Source: Microbacterium sp. JZ31 (GTDB lineage Bacteria > Actinomycetota > Actinomycetes > Actinomycetales > Microbacteriaceae). Taken from it: 64,000 nt of DNA. The notes under the pieces were generated by a model that was given only the letters and a program-made list of their open reading frames with translations, had not been told where the DNA came from and searched no databases. Made by a program: the position numbers and the translations under genes. The number at the start of each line of letters is the position of its first letter. Position 1 is the first letter of the stretch. The stretch is from assembly GCF_016805985.1 (NCBI RefSeq), contig NZ_CP017661.1, positions 2,356,001 to 2,420,000 on the forward strand. Direction: 5' to 3'. Below are positions 8,875-18,048 of this stretch, piece by piece.

Positions 8875-10338
8875 TCAAGATTCGTGCCGATCGGCACCCA
8901 CCGGGCTGTGACCAACTGTAGCACCTCGGAGGGCGGCGGCCGCGATGTAGGCGCGCAGGGCGTCCGCGTCGTCGGCCATGTCGGTCACGTGCTGCGGCGC
9001 GTCCAGCATCGCCTGCAGCTCGGGCGCGTACTCGAGCTCGACGCCCAGTGCCTCGCGGATCATGTCCGCGAACTTCTGCGGCTTCGCCGTCTCGAGCACG
9101 AGCATGGGCACGCCGGGCTCGACGTGCTCCCGCGCGACCTTCACGCCGTCCGCGGTGTGCGGATCGATGATCTCGCCGGTCCCGGCGTGCACCGAGCGGA
9201 TGGTCTCGATCCGGTCCGCATGCGTCGACGTGCCGCTCACCAGACCGAACTCGTCCGCGAAGCGCGGCTGCTCGGCCGTGAAGTCGAAGAAGCCCTGCGC
9301 GTCGAGCTCGTGCCAGGCCGTGTTCACCCGGGCGGGATCGCGGTCGACGAGCTCGAAGATGAAGCGCTCGAGGTTCGACGCCTTCGAGATGTCCATGGAC
9401 GGGCTCGACGTGGCGAGCGTCTCGGCGGCGGTGCGGGGCCGGTACACGCCCGTGCGGAAGAACTCGTCGAGCACGTTGTTCTCGTTGGTCGCGAGCACGA
9501 GCCGGCGGATCGGCAGGCCCATCCGCTTGGCGTAGAAGCCGGACAGGATGTTGCCGAAGTTGCCGGACGGCACCGTGAACGACACCTCGGTCGCCCCGCC
9601 CGCGTCGGTCGCGCGCAGCCACGCCCAGAAGTAGTAGACGACCTGCGCCGTGATGCGCGCGAGGTTGATGGAGTTGACCGCGCCGAGATTGTGGGCGCGC
9701 TTGAACTCCACGTCGCCGGCGAGCCGCTTGACGAGGTTCTGGCAGTCGTCGAACACGCCGTCGACCGCGATGTTGTGCACGTTCGCGTCGTCGAGCGAGA
9801 ACATCTGCGCGCGCTGGAAAGCGCTCATCCGGCCGCGGGGCGACAGCATGAACACCGCGATGCGGTCCTTGCCGCGCAGGGCGTGCTCCGCGGCGGATCC
9901 GGTGTCCCCCGAGGTCGCGCCGAGCACGTTGAGCACCGAGCCCGATCGCTCGAGCGCGTACTCGAGCACCTGACCGAGGAACTGCATCGCCATGTCCTTG
10001 AACGCGAGCGTCGGCCCCTCCGACAGGCCCACGAGCGTGAGCCCGTCGCCGATCTGGCGCAGCGGCACGACCTCCGCCGGGAACGGCGCGTACGCCGCGT
10101 CGGTCATGCGCGCGAGGTCCTCACGCGGGATGTCGCCGGCGAACAGCGCGAGCACCTCGGTCGCGAGCTGCGGGTACGTCAGCGCCCGCCACCGCTCGAG
10201 CGTCTCGGTCGCGACATGCGGCATGCTCGCGGGGACCGCGAGCCCGCCGTCGCGTGCCAGCCCCTCGATCAGCGTCTCGCTGAAGGACAGCGGCTCCCCG
10301 CCGCCGCGCGTGGAGATGTACTGCTGGTCAGAGGCCAA
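8875..10338 (-). CDS. thrC: Threonine synthase (long form)
   Basis: 487 residues. A PLP enzyme converting O-phosphohomoserine to threonine; the cofactor lysine is Lys114 in LAFKDMAMQ. The length and the N-terminal YISTRGG segment match the long E. coli/yeast-type enzyme rather than the ~360-residue form common in mycobacteria. The start is a TTG at 10338, supported by GGAGGT 5 bases upstream, and it overlaps the end of thrB by 11 bases. It is last in lysA-hom-thrB-thrC. The gene order thrB then thrC is the reverse of the mycobacterial arrangement. Confidence 0.96.
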   Translation of the reverse strand: MASDQQYISTRGGGEPLSFSETLIEGLARDGGLAVPASMPHVATETLERWRALTYPQLATEVLALFAGDIPREDLARMTDAAYAPFPAEVVPLRQIGDGLTLVGLSEGPTLAFKDMAMQFLGQVLEYALERSGSVLNVLGATSGDTGSAAEHALRGKDRIAVFMLSPRGRMSAFQRAQMFSLDDANVHNIAVDGVFDDCQNLVKRLAGDVEFKRAHNLGAVNSINLARITAQVVYYFWAWLRATDAGGATEVSFTVPSGNFGNILSGFYAKRMGLPIRRLVLATNENNVLDEFFRTGVYRPRTAAETLATSSPSMDISKASNLERFIFELVDRDPARVNTAWHELDAQGFFDFTAEQPRFADEFGLVSGTSTHADRIETIRSVHAGTGEIIDPHTADGVKVAREHVEPGVPMLVLETAKPQKFADMIREALGVELEYAPELQAMLDAPQHVTDMADDADALRAYIAAAALRGATVGHSPVGADRHES

Positions 10339-11314
10339 TGGGCACCTCCAGGTCGACGTCGGCGGCGGCCCTCACGGTGCCACCCAGGAAGTCCACGGCG
10401 AGCATCAGCGACTGCCACGATCCTGTCGCGGTCTGCGCGACCACCTCGGCGGCCTCGAGACGCCGCCCCGGTCCGTCGGCGAGCACGAGCACGCTGGGAC
10501 CCGCTCCCGAGACGACGGCGGCGAAGCCCCGCTCGCGCAGGGCGCTCACGAGCGCGGACGTCTCGGGCATCGCCTGGGCGCGCTGCGCCTGGTGCAGCTT
10601 GTCCTCGGTGGCCGACAGCAGCAGATCCGGGCTCTGCGTGAGAGCGGCGATCAGCAGCGCCGAGCGCGACACGTTGAACACCGCGTCCTCGCGCGACACC
10701 GCGGCCTCCAGCACGCTGCGCGCGGCGGAGGTCGACATCGTGCGATCCGGCACGAACACGACCGGCGCGACGCCGCGGTGGACGAGCAGCTTCTTGTGCT
10801 TGGGCACGCCGTGCTCGGTCCAGGCGATCGTCAGGCCGCCGAAGAGCGCGGGCGCGACGTTGTCGGGATGACCCTCGACCTCGGTCGCGAGCCGCAGCAG
10901 GTCGGTGTCGGTCAGCTCGACGTCGCCGCCGCTCTCCCGCCCGAGCAGCCCCTTGGCGGCCAGCACGCCGGCGGCGACCGCCGCGCCGGACGATCCCATC
11001 CCCTTGCCATGCGGGATGGCGTTGCGCGCGATCAAACGCAGCCCGGGAGCCGTGCGTCCCACGGCCTCGAAGCAGTGCCGGATGGTGCGCACGATCAGGT
11101 GCGACGCGTCGCGCGGGATCTCGTCGGCGCCGGTGCCCGTCACGTCGACCTCGAGCTCGCCCTCCGGCAGCGCCGTGACCTCGAGCTCGTCGTACACGCT
11201 CAGCGCGAGGCCGAGCGTGTCGAAGCCGGGGCCGAGGTTGGCGCTCGTCGCGGGGACGCGGACGAGCAGCGTGCGCCGATCCGCCACGCTCGCGGGCGCG
11301 GCCGGCGCGGTCAC
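10328..11314 (-). CDS. thrB: Homoserine kinase
   Basis: 328 residues, a GHMP kinase that phosphorylates homoserine with ATP. The N-terminal VPATSANLGPGFDTLG and the ATP-binding GKGMGSSGAAVAAG are diagnostic. The GTG start overlaps the hom stop as GTGA, with GGAGGGCGA directly upstream. The product feeds thrC. Confidence 0.97.
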   Translation of the reverse strand: MTAPAAPASVADRRTLLVRVPATSANLGPGFDTLGLALSVYDELEVTALPEGELEVDVTGTGADEIPRDASHLIVRTIRHCFEAVGRTAPGLRLIARNAIPHGKGMGSSGAAVAAGVLAAKGLLGRESGGDVELTDTDLLRLATEVEGHPDNVAPALFGGLTIAWTEHGVPKHKKLLVHRGVAPVVFVPDRTMSTSAARSVLEAAVSREDAVFNVSRSALLIAALTQSPDLLLSATEDKLHQAQRAQAMPETSALVSALRERGFAAVVSGAGPSVLVLADGPGRRLEAAEVVAQTATGSWQSLMLAVDFLGGTVRAAADVDLEVPIGL

Positions 11315-12615
11315 TCGCCCTCCACGCGCAGCACCGACACGACGCGCTCGACGACGTCGCTCGCGGCGAGGCGCGCGACGGTGTCGCTGAGCGCCTGCTC
11401 GCGCGCGCGGTGGGTGCCGAGCACGATGTGGGCGCGACCCTCGGCGTCGCTCGACGGCGTCTGCTCGACCGTCGCGACCGACACTCCGCCCTCGCTCACG
11501 ATGCCGGAGATGCGTGCCAGGACGCCCGGCTCGTCCGCGACCTCGAGGGTCACCTGGTAGCGCGTGAGGATCCGCCCGATGGGCGCGGTCGGCAGGCTCT
11601 GCCGCGGCGACTCCCCCACGCCGCCGCCGCCCGCGATGTGGCGGCGCGCGGCCGAGACCACGTCGCCCAGCACGGCCGAGGCCGTCTGCAGGCCGCCCGC
11701 ACCCGCGCCGTAGAACATCAGGTCGCCCGCGGCCTGCGCCTCCACGAACACGGCGTTGTTGCCGCCGTGCACGCTCGCGAGCGGGTGGTCGCGGCTGATG
11801 AGCGCGGGATAGACGCGCACCGAGATCGCCTCGGCGCCGTCCTCCTCCAGGCGCTCGCACACCGCGAGCAGCTTGATCGTGAAGCCCGCGCGGCGGGCGC
11901 CGTCGATCATGTCGGCCGTGATGTTCTCGATGCCCTCGCGGTGCACGTCGTCCAGCGAGACGTGCGTGTGGAACGCCAGGCTCGCGAGGATCGCGGCCTT
12001 CTGCGCGGCGTCGTACCCCTCGAGGTCGAGGGTCGGGTCGGCCTCGAGGTAGCCGAGGTCCGTCGCGATCCGCTGGGCCTCCGCGGCGCTCAGCCCCTCG
12101 CGGTCCATCTTGTCGAGGATGAAGTTCGTGCTGCCGTTGACGATGCCGAAGATCCGGCGGATCCGGTCCCCCGCAAGAGAGTCCTTCAGGGGGCGGATGA
12201 TCGGGATCGCCGCGGCGACCGCCGCCTCGTACGACACCGACGCGCCCAGCTGATCGGCGGCGTCGAAGATCTCCGCGCCGTGGGTCGCGAGCAGCGCCTT
12301 GTTGCCGGTCACGACGTCCGCGCCCGAGTTCAGCGCGGCGAGGATGTGCGTACGCGCGGGCTCGATGCCGCCCATCAGCTCGATCACGATGTCCGCCCCG
12401 ACGATCAGGCTCTCCGCGTCGGTGGTCAGCAGCTCGCGCGGCAGCTCGATGTCGCGCGGCGCGTCGACGTCGCGCACCGCGATGCCCGCGAGCTCGAGAT
12501 CGGCGCCTGCGCGCTCCGCCAGCTCGGACGCCTGCGACAGCAGCAGGTTCGCGACCTGGGATCCGACGGATCCGGCGCCCAGCAGCGCGACCCGGAGGCG
12601 GCGGTGATCGATCAT
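11311..12615 (-). CDS. hom: Homoserine dehydrogenase with ACT domain
   Basis: 434 residues. Reduces aspartate semialdehyde to homoserine with NAD(P)H. A Rossmann fold opens the protein (VALLGAGSVGSQVANLL), the catalytic part includes GNKALLATHG and NGSTNFILDKM, and the C-terminal ~80 residues form an ACT domain (VADEPGVLARISGIV), usually the site of threonine feedback. The ATG overlaps the lysA stop as ATGA. Homoserine made here supplies thrB and, in this window, metX. Confidence 0.97.
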   Translation of the reverse strand: MIDHRRLRVALLGAGSVGSQVANLLLSQASELAERAGADLELAGIAVRDVDAPRDIELPRELLTTDAESLIVGADIVIELMGGIEPARTHILAALNSGADVVTGNKALLATHGAEIFDAADQLGASVSYEAAVAAAIPIIRPLKDSLAGDRIRRIFGIVNGSTNFILDKMDREGLSAAEAQRIATDLGYLEADPTLDLEGYDAAQKAAILASLAFHTHVSLDDVHREGIENITADMIDGARRAGFTIKLLAVCERLEEDGAEAISVRVYPALISRDHPLASVHGGNNAVFVEAQAAGDLMFYGAGAGGLQTASAVLGDVVSAARRHIAGGGGVGESPRQSLPTAPIGRILTRYQVTLEVADEPGVLARISGIVSEGGVSVATVEQTPSSDAEGRAHIVLGTHRAREQALSDTVARLAASDVVERVVSVLRVEGE

Positions 12616-14093
12616 TCTTCTCCCTCTCCGGCGCGCCCGGCGGGCGCGGGGTCGCTGTGCGGGCCCGACGAACCGGCGACGTCGATGCCGGCGTCGCGCG
12701 CGAGCAGGTCCTCGATCCGCTCGCCGCGCACGATGATCCGGGCACGCCCGCCCGACACCGCGACGACGGGCGGACGCGGCACGTGGTTGTAGTTGCTCGC
12801 GAGCGGCGCGCAGTACGCGCCCGTGGCAGGCACGGCGAGCAGGTCGCCGGGCGTGACGTCCCCGGGCAGGTACTCGTGGTCGACGACGACGTCGCCCGAC
12901 TCGCAGTGCAGGCCGACGACGCGGCTCAGCACCGGCGCCTCGACGCCCTCCCGCGACGCCAGGCGCGCCGAGTACTGCGCGCCGTACAGCGCCGGGCGGG
13001 CGTTGTCGCTCATGCCGCCGTCGACGCTCACGTAGCGGCGCTCCGTATCCCCCACCGCGACCGACTTGGTCGTGCCGACCTCGTAGAGCGTGACGCCGGC
13101 GGTGCCGACGATCGACCGGCCCGGCTCGAACGCCAGCACCGGCAGGTCGAGCCCGCGCACGGCGCACTCGTCCGCGACGGCGTCGACGATGCCGTCCGCG
13201 AGCTCGGCGATCGGAGTCGGCGTGTCGGCGCGCGTGTAGGCGATGCCGAAGCCGCCGCCGAGATTCAGGATCGGGTCGCCGGGGAGGATGCCGGCCTCGA
13301 GCAGACGCGCGTGCAGCTCGAGAACTCGCGACGCGGACTCGCGGAAGCCCGCCGTGCCGAAGATCTGGGAGCCGATGTGGCAGTGCAGTCCCACGAGGTC
13401 GACGAGCGGCAGGTCGCGGATGCGCTCGGCCGCGCGCTCGGCGGCCTCGAGGGTGAAGCCGAACTTCTGATCCTCGTGCGCCGTCGCGAGGAAGTGGTGC
13501 GTCTCGGCGTGCACGCCGCTGTTGACCCGGATGAGCACGGCCTGTCGGCGATCCAGCCGCTCGGTGATCGCGGCGAGTCGCTCGATCTCGATCTCGGAGT
13601 CGACGATGATCGTGCCGACGCCGGCCTCGACCGCGCGCTCGAGCTCGAACACGCGCTTGTTGTTGCCGTGGAAGCCGATGCGCGCGGGAGGCACATCCGC
13701 CGCGAGCGCGACGGCGAGCTCTCCCGCCGAGCACACGTCGATGTTCAGGCCCTCGTCGATCATCCAGCGGGCGACCTCCGTGCTGAGGAACGCCTTGCCC
13801 GCGTAGTACACCCGGGCGCGGCCGCCATGGCGGGAGGCCGCGTCGCCGAACGCCGCGACGGCGCCGCGGGCGCGCGAGCGCACCTCGTCCTCGTCGAGCA
13901 CGAGCACGGGCGTGCCGAAGCTCTCCACGAGCTCGGGCGCGGGGATCCCGGCGATCACGAGGGCGCCGTCGGCGTCACGCTGCGCGGACGCGGGCCACAC
14001 CCCCGGAGCCAGGTCGTTGGGGTCTTCGGGCTGAGTCAGCCAGTCGGGCGCGAGGGCCCTGCTCTCCTGCGGAGCAGCTGCGTCGTCGGACAC
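12612..14093 (-). CDS. lysA: Diaminopimelate decarboxylase
   Basis: 493 residues, PLP-dependent, last step of lysine synthesis (meso-diaminopimelate to lysine plus CO2). The cofactor lysine is Lys100 in YYAGKAF; the glycine-rich phosphate site reads GGGFGIAYT, and CESGDVV near the C-terminus is typical of the family. First gene of the lysA-hom-thrB-thrC operon, followed by ATGA-coupled hom. Its upstream region holds a candidate -10 inside a palindrome (14135-14178). Confidence 0.97.
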   Translation of the reverse strand: MSDDAAAPQESRALAPDWLTQPEDPNDLAPGVWPASAQRDADGALVIAGIPAPELVESFGTPVLVLDEDEVRSRARGAVAAFGDAASRHGGRARVYYAGKAFLSTEVARWMIDEGLNIDVCSAGELAVALAADVPPARIGFHGNNKRVFELERAVEAGVGTIIVDSEIEIERLAAITERLDRRQAVLIRVNSGVHAETHHFLATAHEDQKFGFTLEAAERAAERIRDLPLVDLVGLHCHIGSQIFGTAGFRESASRVLELHARLLEAGILPGDPILNLGGGFGIAYTRADTPTPIAELADGIVDAVADECAVRGLDLPVLAFEPGRSIVGTAGVTLYEVGTTKSVAVGDTERRYVSVDGGMSDNARPALYGAQYSARLASREGVEAPVLSRVVGLHCESGDVVVDHEYLPGDVTPGDLLAVPATGAYCAPLASNYNHVPRPPVVAVSGGRARIIVRGERIEDLLARDAGIDVAGSSGPHSDPAPAGRAGEGEE

Positions 14094-14134
14094 GGATCAC
14101 CTTCGGGGATGGGGACGTCCGCCTGCGCGGGATG

Positions 14135-14178
14135 CTCACGCGCCGCGGGTGCCCCCGAGTCTATGGCACCCGCGTGAG
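14135..14178 (-). promoter_or_regulatory. Candidate lysA promoter within an inverted repeat
   Basis: On the minus strand a TAGACT hexamer (14163 to 14158) matches TANNNT about 65 bases upstream of the lysA start. It is flanked by inverted arms GGCACCC/GGGTGCC, extended by GCGTGAG/CTCACGC with a 5-nt offset on one side. Because the arms straddle the -10, an operator is more likely than a terminator. No good -35 is visible. Inference from sequence symmetry only. Confidence 0.45.
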
Positions 14179-14364
14179 CGCTCCCTACCCGCGGTGACAC
14201 GGCGTGACGACCGCCCAAGCGCTCGCACGGAAGGAGATCTGCCGGATTGCGGACGTTTCCGGATCCGGATGTCCTCAGTTGCGGATCTCTCCTCCATCCG
14301 GGTTGGCAGATTGCGTCCTACGGCAGAGCCGCGGGCCTCTCCGCTCCCCCTCGCCCTGCACAAC

Positions 14365-14440
14365 GCAGGACCGGATGCGCCCGCGCCGGCGGGTGTCCGG
14401 CGTGTCGCGGCGTGTCGGATCCGGAGGTCCTGCGTCCTGC
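14365..14440 (+). repeat. Dispersed intergenic repeat, copy 1
   Basis: Contains three blocks in the same order as the inverted copy at 28323-28399: GCAGGACCGGA (14365), GGCGTGTCGCGGC (14399) and GTCCTGCGTCCTGC (14427). Overall span is 76 bases here and 77 in the other copy. The outer blocks are partly complementary, so the element could fold into a hairpin. It is probably a REP-like or MITE-like relic. Confidence 0.6.
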
Positions 14441-14487
14441 ATCCGGCGGGCGCGGAACACACGGGGATCGTCCCGCGGCGGATGTCC

Positions 14488-15273
14488 TCAGAGCGGCAGC
14501 CGGAATCGCCGCTCGCCGCCGTAGCGGCGGAAGCCGGCGCGCTGCAGGATCGGGGCCGACGTCGCGATCCTCCCCTTCACGAGCGCGATCGTCGCTCCCG
14601 CCTCGGCAGACAGCCGCAGGCGCTCGGCGAGCACCCCGCGATACGCGCCCCGGCCACGCGCGTCCTCGAACGTCGCGGCTCCCCACAGCCGCGCGACCGT
14701 GCCGCGCGGCCCCGGCGCGAGCGTCACGCCGCCGGTCGAGACGGGGCGGCGCTCGAGCGAGGCGACGACGCGGAAGCCCGTCCCCCGGCGCAGCTCGGCG
14801 AGCACCTCCTCCACGCGCGCGTCGTCTGGAAGCGCGTTGTCCCACACCGCGGCGTTGATCGCGCCGACCGCGAGCACGTCCGCACGACTCTCGACCCGGT
14901 GGACCTCGACACCCTCCGGCACCTGCGGCGCGGAGGCGCCGACGAGCGGCAGGGCCAGGACGTCGAGCCGCTCGATCACCTCGGCACCGCGGGACCGCAG
15001 CTCCCGGGCGATCGCGGCGTCATCCCGTTCCGGCACCGCCCACTCCAGCGCGTCGTCTCCCCACGCGCGCGCGACATCCGAGGCCTCGTCGACGAGCTCG
15101 GCGGCGGGCCGGTCGGAGGCGACCCGCTCCACCGCGACATGTCCCCGCACCCACGCGGGGCGCTGGATCAGCGTGAGGTCGCCGTCGCGGACGCGCGACC
15201 CATCCGGCACCCAGGTCCACTGGGCCGCGGCCTCGAGCACATCCTGATCCGTCCACATCGTGCTGGTCCGCAT
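14488..15273 (-). CDS. GNAT family N-acetyltransferase
   Basis: 261 residues. The C-terminal half is a GNAT domain: VSTGGVTLAPGPRGTVARLW forms the central strands and FEDARGRGAYRGVLAERLRL is the acetyl-CoA pyrophosphate loop and helix. The N-terminal ~120 residues are an additional, weakly GNAT-like half. Substrate unknown. The ATG at 15273 has no ribosome site, but a TAGCAT hexamer lies 7 bases upstream, which suits a leaderless transcript; an internal ATG at 15258 is an alternative. Confidence 0.8.
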   Translation of the reverse strand: MRTSTMWTDQDVLEAAAQWTWVPDGSRVRDGDLTLIQRPAWVRGHVAVERVASDRPAAELVDEASDVARAWGDDALEWAVPERDDAAIARELRSRGAEVIERLDVLALPLVGASAPQVPEGVEVHRVESRADVLAVGAINAAVWDNALPDDARVEEVLAELRRGTGFRVVASLERRPVSTGGVTLAPGPRGTVARLWGAATFEDARGRGAYRGVLAERLRLSAEAGATIALVKGRIATSAPILQRAGFRRYGGERRFRLPL

Positions 15274-15321
15274 GCGCCCGATGCTAGCCAGCGGGCGCAG
15301 CCGGCCGCAGACCGGACGCGC

Positions 15322-16116
15322 TCAGCCGCAGCTGCCGAGCTGCTGGAGGGCCGGATCGGAGAGCGTTCCCTCCGCGATGGACGCCTCAGCCACGAGCTGC
15401 TCGCCCACGACGGACACGTCGGTCAGCGCGATGCCGGCCGGCATCCGGTCGGCGATGCACACGGTCGTCGGCTCGGGCGAGATGCCGATCACGGCGGCGA
15501 GCTGGTCGAGCGAGAGCTCGGCGTCGCCGAGCGTGGCGCGGGTGGGCGTGAGCGCGAGTCCGCCGTCGGCGGCGCCTGGGGTCACGGCCAGCTCGACCGG
15601 CACCTGCGAGCCCAGCACCGTGAACTCGTTCGACAGCACGACCTCCGGCTCCGCGAGCGCGACGGAGGCCCCCGCGAGCACCTGCGGAAGCGGGGACTGC
15701 GCGAGCAGCTGCTCGACGGTCGCCGGATCGAGCCGCAGCTGTCCCGTGCCCGGTCCCGCGGCGGCACCGTCGCGGACGGGCACCCGGGTCAGCTCGACGT
15801 CCGCGTCGACCGCCATGTCGCCCACCGGCACGTCGTCGCTCGAGACGCGGACGGCATCCAGCGTCCCTGCGGCGAGCTGCAGCAGGACGATCCCCTCCAG
15901 CCCGACGTCCACCGGATGATCCGCCGGCAGCGCCAGCTCGTTCACGATGCGCTCGCGCACCTGGTCGCGCACCACGGCGCGCGCGGCGAACTCGGCGGCC
16001 ACGGCGAGTGCGATCACGACGATCAGGACGACCACCAGGGCGATCCATCCTCGTCCCCGGCGGCGGCGCGGCGCCTCCGCCTGCGGGATCGGCATCCGTG
16101 CGGTGACAGGCTCCAT
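15322..16116 (-). CDS. LmeA-like (DUF2993) membrane-anchored lipid-binding protein
   Basis: 264 residues. A basic stretch (PRRRRGRGW) and one transmembrane helix (WIALVVVLIVVIALAVAAE) anchor an external domain of the DUF2993/LmeA family, whose mycobacterial member binds phospholipid and helps mature lipomannan. The ATG at 16116 is preferred because GGGGGAG sits 5 bases upstream; a GTG at 16173 overlapping the argS stop as GTGA would add 19 residues. It ends in a conserved-looking LGSCG. Co-transcribed after argS. Confidence 0.8.
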   Translation of the reverse strand: MEPVTARMPIPQAEAPRRRRGRGWIALVVVLIVVIALAVAAEFAARAVVRDQVRERIVNELALPADHPVDVGLEGIVLLQLAAGTLDAVRVSSDDVPVGDMAVDADVELTRVPVRDGAAAGPGTGQLRLDPATVEQLLAQSPLPQVLAGASVALAEPEVVLSNEFTVLGSQVPVELAVTPGAADGGLALTPTRATLGDAELSLDQLAAVIGISPEPTTVCIADRMPAGIALTDVSVVGEQLVAEASIAEGTLSDPALQQLGSCG

Positions 16117-16169
16117 CGGTTCTCCCCCGGTCTTGTCCGGCTCTCCCGGGCGGCGCCCGGTCGGATCGG

Positions 16170-17837
16170 TCACATGCGCTCGGGCGCGGTCACTCCGAGC
16201 AGTCCGAGGCCGTTGCGCAGCACCTGCCCCGTGGCGTCGTTCAGCCACAGGCGCGTGTGGTGCACGCGCTCCACGGGCGCGTCGCCGAGCGGCGTCACGC
16301 GGCAGTTGTCGTACCAGCGGTGGTACAGGCCGGCGAGCTCCTCGAGGTAGCGCGCGACGCGGTGCGGCTCGCGCACCTCGGCCGCGAAGGCGACGATGCG
16401 CGGGAACTCCTGCAGCGCTCCGAGCAGCGCCGCCTCGGTCTCGTGCGTGAGCAGCTCGGGCGCGAACTCCGAGCGGTCGACACCCGCATCCACCGCGTTG
16501 CGCCCGACGTTGTGCGTGCGCGCGTGGGCGTACTGCACGTAGAACACGGGGTTGTCGTTCGTGCGCTTGCGCAGCAGCTCGGGATCCAGCGACAGCGGCG
16601 AATCGGCCGGGTAGCGGCCGAGCGAGTAGCGCAGCGCATCCGTGCCGAGCCACTCGCGCAGGTCGTCGAGCTCGATGATGTTGCCCGCGCGCTTGGAGAG
16701 CTTCGCGCCGTTGACCGACACGAGCTGGCCGATCAGCACCTCGATGTCCTTGTCCGGGTCGTCGCCGGCGGCGCCGGCCAGCGCCTTGAGGCGGTGCACG
16801 TAGCCGTGGTGGTCGGCGCCCAGCAGGTAGATCTTGTGCGCGAAGCCGCGGTCGCCCTTGTTCAGGTAGTACGCCGCGTCCGCGGCGAAGTACGTGTACT
16901 CGCCGTTGGAGCGGCGGATCACGCGGTCCTTGTCGTCGCCGAAGTCGGTCGTGCGCACCCACACGGCGTCGTCCTCGTCGAACACGTGGCCCTGCGCGCG
17001 CAGGCGCTCGACCGCCTCGTCGACGAGGCTCGGCCCGCCGTCCTCACCCTTCGCGTGCAGGATCCGCTCCGAGAACCAGACGTCGAAGTGCACGTTGAAC
17101 TTCGCGAGCGACTCCTGGATCTCCGCGAGCTGCAGCGCGTACGCCGCATCGCGCGCCACCGTGAGCTGCTCATCGGCGGGGCGATCGAGCAGATCCGGCT
17201 GCGCCTCGAGCACACGGCGGCCGAGCTGGGCGATGTACTCGCCCGGGTAGCCGTTCTCAGGAGTCGGCTCGCCCTTGATCGCCGCGAGCACGGAGGCGCC
17301 GAAGTTGTTCATCTGCACGCCGGCGTCGTTGATGTAGAACTCCCGGGCGAGCGTCGCGCCCGAGAACTGCAGAACCCGGCCGATGCTGTCGCCGAGCGCC
17401 GCCCAGCGGGTGTGGCCGATGTGCAGCGGACCGGTCGGGTTCGCGGAGACGAACTCGAGGTTGATCGTGTTGCCTGCCTGCGAGTCGTTGCGGCCGTAGT
17501 CGGCGCCCGCCTCGACGATCGTCTTGGCGAGCGCGCCCGCGGCTCCCGCCTCGAGACGGATGTTGATGAAGCCGGGACCGGCGATCTCGACGCTCGCGAC
17601 GCCGTCCGTCTCGGCGAGGCCGTCGGCGATCTCCTGCGCGAGCTCGCGCGGGTTGGTGCCCAGGCGCTTGGCGAGCTTCATCGCGAGATTGGTCGCCCAG
17701 TCGCCGTGATCGCGGTTCCTCGGACGCTCCAGCGTCACATCCGCAGCCGTCAGCTCGAGCTCCTCCTCGGGGCGTCGTCGCGCGGCGATGGGCGTGACGA
17801 CGGCGAGCAGGGCGGAGGCGAGGGCGTCGGGATTCAT
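16170..17837 (-). CDS. argS: Arginyl-tRNA synthetase
   Basis: 555 residues, class I synthetase charging tRNA-Arg. HIGH motif at 139-142 (PLHIGHTRW), a KMSKS-like loop in NGAKLSKRAGN, an N-terminal Add-1 domain and a C-terminal anticodon-binding domain (DALB, ending APERM). First gene of the argS to thrC block. A tRNA-Arg gene lies about 1.1 kb away on the other strand. Confidence 0.98.
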   Translation of the reverse strand: MNPDALASALLAVVTPIAARRRPEEELELTAADVTLERPRNRDHGDWATNLAMKLAKRLGTNPRELAQEIADGLAETDGVASVEIAGPGFINIRLEAGAAGALAKTIVEAGADYGRNDSQAGNTINLEFVSANPTGPLHIGHTRWAALGDSIGRVLQFSGATLAREFYINDAGVQMNNFGASVLAAIKGEPTPENGYPGEYIAQLGRRVLEAQPDLLDRPADEQLTVARDAAYALQLAEIQESLAKFNVHFDVWFSERILHAKGEDGGPSLVDEAVERLRAQGHVFDEDDAVWVRTTDFGDDKDRVIRRSNGEYTYFAADAAYYLNKGDRGFAHKIYLLGADHHGYVHRLKALAGAAGDDPDKDIEVLIGQLVSVNGAKLSKRAGNIIELDDLREWLGTDALRYSLGRYPADSPLSLDPELLRKRTNDNPVFYVQYAHARTHNVGRNAVDAGVDRSEFAPELLTHETEAALLGALQEFPRIVAFAAEVREPHRVARYLEELAGLYHRWYDNCRVTPLGDAPVERVHHTRLWLNDATGQVLRNGLGLLGVTAPERM

Positions 17838-17846
17838 AGGCCCTCA

Positions 17847-17852
17847 ATGCTA
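17847..17852 (-). promoter_or_regulatory. Candidate argS -10 element
   Basis: TAGCAT on the minus strand, 9 bases before the argS ATG, fits the TANNNT -10 pattern and implies a very short or absent leader. No convincing -35. Confidence 0.4.
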
Positions 17853-18010
17853 GTGCTCATGGCTGAAGCCGACCCGCCAGGCCGATGGGCGGCGGCACAC
17901 CGACACGCTCGAGGCGATTGCGCCCCCATCACCCCGCTTCCTCGGAGCGCCGCTCGGCGGGCCGGACGTGAATGTTTGCACCGCTGGTCGGGAACGTCGC
18001 GTGACGCGGC

Positions 18011-18041
18011 TGGACACGCTTCCAGCACGATCGCCTACGCT
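18011..18041 (+). promoter_or_regulatory. Candidate promoter of the SGNH hydrolase gene
   Basis: TGGACA (18011-18016) and TACGCT (18036-18041) are separated by 19 bases. The -10 ends 7 bases before the ATG at 18049, so the mRNA may be leaderless, in line with the missing ribosome site. Confidence 0.4.
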
Positions 18042-18048
18042 TCTTCGC

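Larger units (their letters stand above)
14094..14487 (-). other. Long intergenic region upstream of lysA
   Basis: 394 bases without a credible gene. Next to lysA it holds a palindrome around a TAGACT -10 candidate (14135-14178). Further out it holds GC-rich partial inverted repeats (14240-14300) and one copy of a dispersed repeat (14365-14440). Open frames here have Arg/Ser-rich translations and no ribosome site. Confidence 0.6.

Noticed and set aside
14136..14462. 108-codon minus-strand frame upstream of lysA
   Set aside because: Arg/Ser-rich, no ribosome site, overlaps a dispersed repeat and the lysA control region.
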